Source: Dialister sp. UBA734
GTDB lineage: Bacteria; Bacillota; Negativicutes; Veillonellales; Dialisteraceae
Length of the DNA: 12,267 nucleotides
Direction of reading: 5' to 3'
Assembly (NCBI GenBank): GCA_002297935.1
Contig: DBLC01000037.1
Span: forward strand, 4,163 to 16,429
The translations under genes and the position numbers were made by a program. The notes under the pieces are model-generated. The model saw only the letters and a list, made by a program, of their open reading frames with translations, did not search any database and had not been told where the DNA came from. Of the stretch, positions 1 through 6,227 are shown piece by piece. How positions within the stretch are numbered: the stretch's first letter is position 1; each line of letters starts with the position of its first letter.

Positions 1-70
1 CTAGGCCCTAGGGATTAGGGGGCAATAATAATGGGCGAGTGAAACATAGTTGGTTTACTGGAGGGTTAAT

Positions 71-121
71 AAAAAGTTCTCCTGCTATTAGAAATTGTTG
101 AATAGCTAATAGCAGGAGAAC
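71..121 (-). terminator. Rho-independent terminator of the two-component operon
   Basis: A perfect 15-bp stem (76-90 with 107-121, arm TTCTCCTGCTATTA plus one G-C pair) encloses a 16-nt loop. Read on the minus strand the stem is followed at once by TTTTT (71-75). It lies 28 bases past the response-regulator stop, so it should end the kinase-regulator transcript. The right arm merges into CCTGAGAA repeat words (about 118-146). Bases 1-20 hold a CTAGGCCCTAG/GATTAGG word array, and nothing else is recognisable from 21 to 70. Confidence 0.8.
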
Positions 122-148
122 CCTGAGAACCCTGAGTAACCTATTTCC

Positions 149-853
149 TCAGTCCAAATGGAACCGATAGCCGGAGCCCCAGACGGTTTCGATTCGTTCG
201 TAGGGGTGACCGCAGACGTTTTTCAGTTTATCACGGAGACGGTTGATATGGACGGTGACGGTGGCTGGTTCGCCAATGGGGTCGAAGCTCCAAATTTTTT
301 CAAAGAGCTGTTCTTTGGAGAATACTTCATTGGGGTGCTGCACCAGGAAATAGAGCAGGTCAAATTCTTTGCCGGTCAGAGTGACATCTTTACCGTTCAG
401 AAGAACCTGGCGGGCTTTCGGGCGGATGGTGATGTCTGCCACGGTGATGCCTCGTTCGGTCTGAGGATGGATGGTGTCTTTGTTCAGCAGGCGGTTGTGG
501 GTAGCCAGCTGGGCCCGCAGGTGAGCCATCAGGACGGTGCCGCGGAATGGTTTCACGATATAGTCGTCAGCACCGAGTCCGAGGCCTCTGACGATATCCG
601 CATCTTCTGTGCGGGCGGTGGCGAAAATGATCGGTGCATCGGTGCGTTCTCTCATTTTACGGCACAGGGAGAATCCGTCTTCTCCTGGCAGCATCACATC
701 GAGAATGATGGCATCGATATGGACTTCATCCATGATTTTCAATGCGTCTTCGCCATTGTCGGCTACATATGGCTTGTATCCGGAGCCTTCCAGAAAGTCT
801 CGCTCCATATCAGCAATTTTTGGTTCATCTTCTACAACAAGTACGTTTGTCAT
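149..853 (-). CDS. OmpR/PhoB-family response regulator
   Basis: A 234-residue transcription factor that should be phosphorylated by the kinase encoded just upstream and then bind DNA. The receiver domain (about 1-118) has the acidic pair E8/D9, phosphoacceptor D52 in LDVMLPGEDG, T79 and the K101-P102 switch motif. The C-terminal winged helix (about 133-234) ends in the typical ETVWGSGYRF segment. Length and domain order are normal for the family. The ATG directly abuts the kinase stop (TAAATG), with a GAAGGGAG ribosome site inside the kinase 3' end, so translational coupling is likely. No target genes such as a transporter lie beside it, so the signal and regulon cannot be read from context. 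VanR-, CssR- or SaeR-like names would be guesses. Confidence 0.95.
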   Translation of the reverse strand: MTNVLVVEDEPKIADMERDFLEGSGYKPYVADNGEDALKIMDEVHIDAIILDVMLPGEDGFSLCRKMRERTDAPIIFATARTEDADIVRGLGLGADDYIVKPFRGTVLMAHLRAQLATHNRLLNKDTIHPQTERGITVADITIRPKARQVLLNGKDVTLTGKEFDLLYFLVQHPNEVFSKEQLFEKIWSFDPIGEPATVTVHINRLRDKLKNVCGHPYERIETVWGSGYRFHLD

Positions 854-1987
854 TTAGGTAGTACTCCCTTCTACTAATGGGATTTCAAAAATTAATTTTA
901 GCCCATTTTGATTTTCCGCCCGATAGCGGCCTTTGTGGGCAGTGATAATTTCTGCTACAATGGCAAGTCCCAGCCCACTGCCATTGCTGGTCTTGCTTCG
1001 TGCTTCATCGGTTCTATAGAATGCTTCAAAAATATGAGACAGCTTCTCTGTGGGAACGCCAGGCCCATCATCTTGGTAACTGAATTCTGCCATGGTTCCT
1101 TTTTTCTTCAAAGAAATTAAAACGTCAGAAGTATCTTTACTTCTGTATTTTATCGTATTTGCGAGCAAATTGAAAATAATTCTTTGAAATTCTTTTTCGT
1201 CCAACATGGCAATCAAGGTATCGTCGGTATCAAAATGCACATGAACCTGGCGAGATAAGAGATAATCCTTATCTTCTTCGATGAATGTGTGAATGACCTG
1301 ACTGAAATTGATGGGGTGGGGGTGGCAGATGATGCGGCTGGTGGAGAGCTTGTTGTACAGCGACAGCTCATCAATCAGTTTCGACAAATCATCAGCGCAA
1401 GTGGAAATCGAATTCAAATACTGGGTCCGCTTCTCTTCGGTTTTTCCTAAGCCCAGCTGCAACGCTTCCGTATATCCCATGATGGCGGTCAGCGGGGTAC
1501 GCAGGTCGTGGGCGATACCGGAAAATAAAATCTTTCGGCTCGTATTGGCATGGGCCCGTTCAGCGATGGTATTTCTTAAATAGGTCTGCATGGTGCGGAA
1601 CGAATCACACACCTGTCCCAATTCGTCATTGCTATAGTGGTCCACTACGATATTGTAATTGCCATACTGGATGGCCCGGGCGGCCATAGACATCTGCTGC
1701 AACGGCAGAATGACCCGTTTCCGCTCTCGGATGTGCAAGTCATAATTTAACCGGGCACTGAAGAAGATGACCACCAGGACCGCCGCGATGAAGAAATAAT
1801 AGACAATCGGGTCCAGCGGTTCCCTTTGGCTCATATCATAAATGAGTAAGATGGCGATCAAAATCAGCGCCGAAAAAACAGGCAGGGTGATAAATGTCAA
1901 TGAATCGGACAAGACTTGGTTATGCAAACTGCTTTTGGGTGGTTTCTTTTCTACCACAGAAATATAAGGCTCTTGTTCATTGACCAT
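854..1987 (-). CDS. Membrane sensor histidine kinase (HAMP, HisKA, HATPase_c)
   Basis: A 377-residue sensor kinase, first gene of the operon. Two membrane helices (about 31-50 and 61-79) are separated by only about ten residues (DMSQREPLDP), so there is almost no extracytoplasmic sensor. A HAMP-like linker follows (about 80-140). Next comes the dimerisation helix with phosphoacceptor H160 in HDLRTPL, then the ATPase domain: N box with N273 and N277, G1 DDGPG (306-310), F box around F320-F323, and G2 GSGLGLAI (336-343). All catalytic motifs look intact. The start is secure: AAAGGAGGTG sits at a good distance before the ATG. The short loop resembles intramembrane-sensing kinases of the SaeS/BceS type, which often respond to cell-envelope stress or partner membrane proteins; no such partner is in the window. 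Confidence 0.95.
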   Translation of the reverse strand: MVNEQEPYISVVEKKPPKSSLHNQVLSDSLTFITLPVFSALILIAILLIYDMSQREPLDPIVYYFFIAAVLVVIFFSARLNYDLHIRERKRVILPLQQMSMAARAIQYGNYNIVVDHYSNDELGQVCDSFRTMQTYLRNTIAERAHANTSRKILFSGIAHDLRTPLTAIMGYTEALQLGLGKTEEKRTQYLNSISTCADDLSKLIDELSLYNKLSTSRIICHPHPINFSQVIHTFIEEDKDYLLSRQVHVHFDTDDTLIAMLDEKEFQRIIFNLLANTIKYRSKDTSDVLISLKKKGTMAEFSYQDDGPGVPTEKLSHIFEAFYRTDEARSKTSNGSGLGLAIVAEIITAHKGRYRAENQNGLKLIFEIPLVEGSTT

Positions 1988-2009
1988 GGAAACACCTCCT
2001 TTAAGTGCA

Positions 2010-2099
2010 GTTAGAAGTGAGAAGTTAGAAGTGAGAAATGGTGGTGGCGGCGCATCAAATTTGGAAGCGCCGCATTATGGTATTTGGTGACTGGTGACT
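2010..2099 (+). repeat. Modular repeat: 14-mer tandem, GC hairpin, GGTGACT tandem
   Basis: Three parts lie in order. GTTAGAAGTGAGAA occurs twice in perfect tandem (2010-2023, 2024-2037). A 7-bp hairpin follows, GCGGCGC (2047-2053) with GCGCCGC (2067-2073), around the loop ATCAAATTTGGAA. Then GGTGACT occurs twice (2086-2092, 2093-2099). The hairpin recurs almost unchanged at 4413-4439 and as a variant at 4332-4359, there attached to a different word array. It lies in the 5' region of the kinase operon; I saw no convincing promoter for that operon here. Confidence 0.8.
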
Positions 2100-2157
2100 A
2101 GGGGATGCTGTTATGTTAAAAATTTGCGTCAGCAGGAATGATTCCGCTAGTAATTCT

Positions 2158-2447
2158 AGGTTTCTCAAGTGGCTCAGGTTGCTCAGGTTCCAAAAATGTG
2201 CCTATAGAAGCTAGCGTCATCGGCTCGTTCGAGAAACCTAAGAAACCTAAGAAACTTGAGCAACCTTTCTATGTAGGCACTCTGCGAAGGCGGCTTGACA
2301 TACATCTCTTCTTCGTCGGCCTATCCCCGGCTCGCAAGCGAGCCTGCCCCTTCCTGAGGAAGGGGCTCTTTTATGTTTCTCTGGCGTTGTCGGCACATTC
2401 GACCAACCTGAGAAACTTGAGAATCCTGAGTAACCTGAGAAATTTGT
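2158..2447. repeat. CCTGAGAA/CCTAAGAA word arrays with two GC-rich hairpins
   Basis: This gene-free stretch is a repeat mosaic. Words of the type CCTAAGAAA/CTTGAG run in inverted orientation at 2158-2190 and direct orientation at 2232-2266, and again at 2402-2447. GTGCCTA...TAGGCAC segments (2198-2209, 2267-2280) form a further imperfect inverted pair. Two hairpins follow: GGCTCGC-AA-GCGAGCC (2329-2344) and a 9-bp stem GCCCCTTCC-TGA-GGAAGGGGC (2346-2366) followed by TCTTTTA. The second looks like a plus-strand terminator but has no plus-strand gene before it. An open frame through the region is rejected as coding because it is built from the repeats. Confidence 0.65.
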
Positions 2448-2491
2448 AACATTTAGCTTTTTCATAGATAGTGACGCACTGTCTGTGTCAT

Positions 2492-3256
2492 CTACAACGT
2501 AATATCCAATTCCACCGGGCAATGATCGCTGCCAAGGATTTCTGGATGGATAGCCGCTTCTTCGATATGGCTTTGCAGAGCATTGGACACGATGAAATAG
2601 TCGATTCTCCATCCGATATTTCTTTCTCTGGATTTAGCAAAATAGCTCCACCAGGAGTAAGCCTCTTTCTTATCGGGATAGAGGAAACGGAAACTGTCGG
2701 TGAAACCAGCGGATAACAGTTCGGTCATTTTATTTCGTTCTTCATCACTGAATCCGGCGTTTTTGTGATTCGAGGCCGGATTGGCCAGATCGATTTCCTC
2801 GTGGGCCACATTGAGGTCGCCGCAAAGGATGACCGGCTTTTCACTAGACAGCTTTTTCAAGTACGCAATCATTTCTGTTTCCCAAGCCATGCGATAGTCC
2901 AGCCGTGCCAATCCTCGTTGGCTGTTTGGGGTGTAGCAGGTGATAAGATAATGGGTACCAAAGTCTGCGGTGATGAGCCGACCTTCCTGGTCGTGCTCTT
3001 CGATGCCAAGCCCGTATGTGACGGACAGTGGTTCTTCTTTAGTGAAAAGGGCGGTGCCGCTATAGCCCTTTTTGACCGCACTGTTCCAATACTGGTGGTA
3101 TCCCGGCAGATCCAGTTCAATCTGGTGAGGCTGCAGTTTCGTTTCCTGTAAGCAGAAACAATCGGCATCTAAGGACTGAAAAGTGTCCATAAATCCTTTT
3201 TTCATACAAGCCCGAAGGCCATTGACATTCCAGGAAATATACTTTAAATGTGGCAT
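2492..3256 (-). CDS. xth: Exonuclease III (apurinic/apyrimidinic endonuclease)
   Basis: A 254-residue cytoplasmic DNA-repair enzyme of the ExoIII/ExoA family. It should cut the backbone 5' of abasic sites and remove 3' blocking groups in base-excision repair, using a divalent metal. The single exonuclease-endonuclease-phosphatase domain spans the protein. Visible catalytic motifs are WNVNG (N10, N12), QETK (E38), CYTPNSQ (Y108), GDLNVAH (D147, N149), RIDY (D219) and GSDHCPV (D244, H245). Length is normal. The ATG follows AAAGGAGA at ideal spacing. It is monocistronic, with repeat DNA on both sides. A promoter and a palindrome over the likely start site lie upstream. No clear terminator follows; an imperfect 7-bp stem at 2470-2488 lacks a T-run. 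Confidence 0.96.
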   Translation of the reverse strand: MPHLKYISWNVNGLRACMKKGFMDTFQSLDADCFCLQETKLQPHQIELDLPGYHQYWNSAVKKGYSGTALFTKEEPLSVTYGLGIEEHDQEGRLITADFGTHYLITCYTPNSQRGLARLDYRMAWETEMIAYLKKLSSEKPVILCGDLNVAHEEIDLANPASNHKNAGFSDEERNKMTELLSAGFTDSFRFLYPDKKEAYSWWSYFAKSRERNIGWRIDYFIVSNALQSHIEEAAIHPEILGSDHCPVELDITL

Positions 3257-3282
3257 ATTTTCTCCTTTAAAGTAAGAAATTA

Positions 3283-3336
3283 GAACATACTACATTCAGT
3301 ATGCTCATATTATACGCTTTTTAATTAATAATTCAA
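3283..3336 (-). promoter_or_regulatory. Promoter and start-site palindrome of exonuclease III
   Basis: On the minus strand TTGAAT (3331-3336) and TATAAT (3309-3314) are separated by 16 nt. Just downstream, GAACATACT (3283-3291) and AGTATGCTC (3298-3306) form a palindrome with 9-nt arms (8 of 9 pairing) and a 6-nt centre. It covers the expected transcription start near 3302. It could be a repressor operator (a damage-response site is one idea) or simply a 5' hairpin in the mRNA. Confidence 0.55.
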
Positions 3337-3378
3337 TGATATAGTTAATTTATTACGAAATAAGTGTAATATTATTTT

Positions 3379-3881
3379 GGTGACTGGTGACTGGGGGATT
3401 AGGGATTAGTGGCTAGGCCCTGGGGATTAGGAAATATGATTCTATCTGCAGCGGCACTAGCATCTTATCGCCACTGTCGGGGCAATGTCATTCAGTTAAG
3501 GATATCCGTATTATTTCTAGCGTCATTTCGACCGATGGGATTTGTGCTTGATGCAGATTCAGAGCAGTTCGGTACTATGTTGGACAGAAGTGGAGAAATC
3601 TCAAAGCAGTAGCGGTAAATGTATTAGCTGAAACCATCCCGTTACGGCTTTATTCATTTGAATGGACCCCACTAAGAAAGTGCAAACGCACTTAGCCATT
3701 TGCTCGCTACGGTGGATGTCACCGAGTTCGCGTGATATGTTCATAGCGAAGTATATCGCTAGAGCAGCCCCCTCTTGTGTTCTCCCCCGACGGGGGAGAT
3801 AAGACGCTAATGCCTCTACGGACAGTGCCATATTTCCCCAATCCCTAACTCCTAGTCACGAGTCACCAGTCACTCCAACCC
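3379..3881. repeat. About 500-bp palindromic element with diverged inverted arms
   Basis: The left end (GGTGACT twice at 3379-3392, then GATTAGGGATTAG and CTAGGCCC words) is mirrored at the right end (about 3838-3881). Inside, 3431-3482 matches the reverse complement of about 3788-3839 at 40 of 52 positions without gaps. The centre contains GTCATTTCGACC (about 3522-3533) and GTGGAGAAATCTC (about 3590-3602), which resemble a short repeat I know from many bacterial genomes. Small hairpins include TCTCCCCC-GAC-GGGGGAGA (3781-3799) and AAGTGC-AAAC-GCACTT near 3677. No transposase is present, so it resembles a non-autonomous element. Confidence 0.6.
3601..3831 (-). CDS. Possible small repeat-encoded protein, unknown function
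   Basis: A 76-residue open frame starting at an ATG (3829-3831) inside the right arm of the palindromic element. I do not recognise a function. Its N-terminus (M-x-LS-x-x-ALASY-x-x-RG) is matched in the inverted left arm by a frame starting at 3436. Several of the differences between the two arms are synonymous, which hints that this peptide is or was translated. Against this, the upstream ribosome site is weak (only a GGGG run), there is no operon context, and the frame runs through repeat DNA. Cysteines (KCVC) and a hydrophobic tail (WFQLIHLPLLL) are the only visible features. Treat it as a low-confidence candidate or a repeat artefact. Confidence 0.25.
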   Translation of the reverse strand: MALSVEALASYLPRRGRTQEGAALAIYFAMNISRELGDIHRSEQMAKCVCTFLVGSIQMNKAVTGWFQLIHLPLLL

Positions 3882-3948
3882 ATAATTTATAAATCCTTTT
3901 TATTCTACTTATCCGCATATGTTATAATTATATAACACCATTGTTAAT

Positions 3949-3957
3949 TGGTATAAT
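3949..3957 (+). promoter_or_regulatory. Extended -10 promoter of the ACT-UPF0210 genes
   Basis: TGG followed by TATAAT (3952-3957) forms an extended -10 element, with no good -35 at the expected distance. It lies about 20 bases before the AGGGAGG ribosome site (3977-3983). Another TATAAT (3923-3928) just upstream could be an alternative. Confidence 0.5.
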
Positions 3958-3991
3958 ACATATTTTGATAACAATCAGGGAGGATATGGGC

Positions 3992-4264
3992 ATGAAGAAA
4001 ATCGTTATCACCGTTATTGGGGCTGACCGCGTAGGGATTGTAGCCGGTGTGGCAAAGCTTCTGGCAAAGGAAAATATTAATATTCTTGATATTTCTCAGA
4101 CCATTCTGGATGGGATCTTTGACATGGTCTTGATTTGTGATATGGAAAAAGCCAATGGCTCCCTGAAACAGATTCAGGATGAAATGGGCGAACTGGGCAA
4201 AGAACTGGGCGTAGACGTGAGAGCCCAGCTGGCCGATATTTTCTACGCTATGCATCGAATCTAA
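3992..4264 (+). CDS. ACT-domain protein, UPF0237 family
   Basis: A 90-residue cytoplasmic protein made almost entirely of ACT-type folds, which usually bind amino acids or other small ligands. The start MKKIVITVIGADRVGIVAGVAKLL is characteristic of the UPF0237 group, with the DRVGI ligand-loop motif at about residues 11-15. I chose the ATG at 3992 because AGGGAGG (3977-3983) is 8 nt away. The in-frame ATG at 3986 is too close to it, and the upstream extension (MLIGIIHILIT) lacks a ribosome site. The next gene encodes a UPF0210 protein, a pairing common in Bacillota, so the ACT protein may be its regulatory partner; that is inference. In this genome a repeat element separates the two genes. 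Confidence 0.9.
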   Translation: MKKIVITVIGADRVGIVAGVAKLLAKENINILDISQTILDGIFDMVLICDMEKANGSLKQIQDEMGELGKELGVDVRAQLADIFYAMHRI

Positions 4265-4294
4265 GATAGTGAGGCTTACCTAAAGAGTTTTACA

Positions 4295-4474
4295 GTGCGT
4301 AATGCGAAGTGCGTAGTGCGTAATGGTGGAAGGGGCGCATCAAATTTATATAGCGCCCCAATACCCCTTTTATATGGGAAATAGGATGATATAGTCAATT
4401 TATATAATATTCGCGGCGCTTCCAAATGATGTGCGCCGCACCACAATTACGCACTACGCACTTCGCATTACGCA
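4295..4474. repeat. Palindromic repeat with perfect 29-bp inverted arms
   Basis: Arms at 4296-4324 and 4446-4474 are exact reverse complements, 29 bases each, built from GTGCGTAAT/GTGCGAAGT words. Inside are two GC hairpins in opposite orientation: GGGGCGC/GCGCCCC (4332-4338, 4353-4359) and GCGGCGC/GCGCCGC (4413-4419, 4433-4439). Their loops (CATCAAATTT and its complement) match the hairpin at 2047-2073. The element fills most of the 255-base gap between the ACT and UPF0210 genes. It could act as an mRNA structure or attenuator between them. Confidence 0.85.
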
Positions 4475-4519
4475 TTATTTCACATAGGAAGTTATTAAAT
4501 AGAACCATAAGGAGTCATT

Positions 4520-5878
4520 ATGCTTGATATAGAAGATATTCTGGCCACGGAGCGTATGTTTGACCAGAACAAACTGGATGTGCGTACCATCACCATGGGC
4601 ATTTCTCTCTTGGGATGTGTGTCTGATGATGAAAAGACATTGTGCACGAAGATTTATGATACCATCTGTCAGAAAGCAGAACATTTGACAGAAGTCAGCC
4701 ATGATATTTCTAGAGAATACGGCGTGCCGATCATCAATCGCCGTATTTCTGTCACCCCGATTTCTTTGGTGACCGGCGGGCTGTCTACGTCCAACTTTGT
4801 ACCCATTGCAGAAACGCTGCAAAAAGCCGCCGATGCGGTAGGCGTAGATATCCTGGGCGGTTTCTCTGCTCTGGTGGATCGCGGCATGTCTACGTCGGAT
4901 AAAAAACTGATTGCATCCATTCCAGAAGCTTTGGCTGCTACCAAGAGCATTTGCAGTTCTGTGGCTGTTGGTTCCACCAAAGCGGGGATCAATATGGATG
5001 CGGTGAAGCTCATGGGCGAAACGGTGAAGAAGACCGCTGAACTCACCAAAGACCAGGATGCCTATGGCTGCACGAAATTGGTGGAATTCTGCAATGCCGT
5101 AGAAGACAATCCATTCATGGCTGGTGCGTTCCATGGGGTGACCCAGGGCGATACGGCCATTCATGTAGGCGTTTCTGGTCCAGGGGTTGTGAAGAGAGCC
5201 TTGGAAGATGTGAAAGGCGCCCCATTTGAAGTGGTAGCAAAGACCATTAAAAATACCGCTTTCATGATTACCCGTCTGGGTCAACTGGTGGCAGAAGCCG
5301 CTTCCGAGCGTCTCCATGCCCCCTTTGGCATCGTGGACTTGTCATTGGCACCGACTTCCGCTGTAGGCGACAGCGTGGCGCAGGTACTGGAAGAAATGGG
5401 TCTGGAAAGCTGCGGCGGTCCAGGAACCACAGCCGCTTTGGCCCTTCTGAACGATGCGGTAAAGAAAGGCGGTCTCATGGCATCCTCCAGCGTGGGCGGC
5501 TTGTCCGGCGCCTTCATTCCGGTCAGCGAAGACTTGGGCATGATTGAAGCGGTCCAGAGAGGCAGCTTGTGCTTGGAAAAATTGGAAGCCATGACTTGCG
5601 TTTGCTCCGTGGGCCTCGACATGATTGCCGTACCAGGCGATACCACCGCGTCCACTCTGTCTGCCATTTTGGCCGATGAAGCCGCTATCGGCATGATCAA
5701 TAACAAGACCACCGCAACCCGCCTCATTCCGGTTCTAGGAAAGAAACCAGGCGATATGGTTCAATTTGGCGGACTCATGGGCTATGCACCGGTGATGGAT
5801 ATCAGCAAATTCAAAGCTGACGAATTCATCGCTCGTGGAGGAAAAATTCCAGCGCCGTTGAGAAGTCTTACTAACTGA
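4520..5878 (+). CDS. UPF0210 (DUF711, PFL-like) family protein
   Basis: A 452-residue cytoplasmic protein of the UPF0210 family, whose fold is related to pyruvate formate-lyase-like barrels but whose reaction is not established. The sequence is full length and shows the conserved blocks of the family: ITMGISLLGC (24-33), RRISVTPISLVTGG (74-87), GGFSALVDRGMS (113-124), VDLSLAPTSAVGDSV (272-286), GGPGTTAALALLNDAVKKGG (299-318), PVSEDLGM (334-341) and FGGLMGYAPVM (416-426). AAGGAG (4509-4514) lies 5 nt before the ATG. The ACT-domain gene upstream is its usual neighbour, so the two probably act together, perhaps with the ACT protein sensing a small molecule. Transcription probably reads through the intervening palindrome from the promoter near 3952. 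Confidence 0.95.
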   Translation: MLDIEDILATERMFDQNKLDVRTITMGISLLGCVSDDEKTLCTKIYDTICQKAEHLTEVSHDISREYGVPIINRRISVTPISLVTGGLSTSNFVPIAETLQKAADAVGVDILGGFSALVDRGMSTSDKKLIASIPEALAATKSICSSVAVGSTKAGINMDAVKLMGETVKKTAELTKDQDAYGCTKLVEFCNAVEDNPFMAGAFHGVTQGDTAIHVGVSGPGVVKRALEDVKGAPFEVVAKTIKNTAFMITRLGQLVAEAASERLHAPFGIVDLSLAPTSAVGDSVAQVLEEMGLESCGGPGTTAALALLNDAVKKGGLMASSSVGGLSGAFIPVSEDLGMIEAVQRGSLCLEKLEAMTCVCSVGLDMIAVPGDTTASTLSAILADEAAIGMINNKTTATRLIPVLGKKPGDMVQFGGLMGYAPVMDISKFKADEFIARGGKIPAPLRSLTN

Positions 5879-5903
5879 TATCATTTATCTAACATATCAG
5901 GGG

Positions 5904-6227
5904 AAGGTTATACTCTATGCTGACGTTGTTTAACATTCTTCGTTAACGGCTAGTGTAAAGGTTATTACTCTGCCTCGTTCAAAATATAAACAATAATAAA
6001 ATACCGCTACTATCAAGGTTATAAAAGGTTATGTGGAAAGAACGTAACCCTTTATAACCTTGATAGTAGCGGTATTTTGCATTGCTATGAAAACGTTTTC
6101 ATAAGAATCATAACCTTTTCACTGGCCGTTAGTGAAATATGTTAAAGCAACGGAATCATAGAGTATAACCTTTTTGCTAGCGGTTAACGAAATATGTTAG
6201 AACAGCGAAATCATCGAGTATCCCCTT
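5904..6227. repeat. Nested inverted element of ~62-bp units between convergent genes
   Basis: One unit lies in plus orientation (5904-5965) and two overlapping units lie in minus orientation (6110-6172, 6165-6227). Each is flanked by the word AAGGTTAT or a variant. Shared internal motifs include TATACTCTATG, TAACATATTTC and GTTAACGGCTAG. The central hairpin between them is listed separately. The last unit runs into the MATE gene and provides its final codons and TGA stop. A 16-bp palindrome ATGAAAACGTTTTCAT (6087-6102) sits between the hairpin and the right-hand units. Confidence 0.8.
5998..6078. terminator. Long hairpin, probable bidirectional terminator
   Basis: Arms 5998-6025 and 6051-6078 are perfect 28-bp complements (the left arm starts AAAATACCGCTACTATC). 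After one A-C mismatch the stem continues for 7 more pairs, closing on a 9-nt loop (TGGAAAGAA). It is A-rich before and T-rich after on both strands (TATTTT), between convergent genes. Termination in both directions is therefore plausible, although the T-tracts are short. It is also the core of the repeat element. Confidence 0.6.

Noticed and set aside
2346..2370. Plus-strand rho-independent terminator
   Set aside because: The 9-bp GC hairpin with TCTTTTA looks right but no plus-strand gene lies upstream; treated as part of the repeat mosaic.
2138..2449. 103-codon plus-strand open frame
   Set aside because: It runs through CCTGAGAA word arrays and GC hairpins, has no ribosome site, and its peptide simply reflects the repeats (NLRNLRILSNLRNL).
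3922..3935. TTATAATTATATAA, similar to a PerR box
   Set aside because: It is one base short of the 15-bp consensus and explained by an AT-rich promoter region.
6087..6102. ATGAAAACGTTTTCAT, a full match to the CcpA cre consensus
   Set aside because: It lies between convergent gene ends, far from any promoter, inside a repeat element; probably structural, not a catabolite-repression site.
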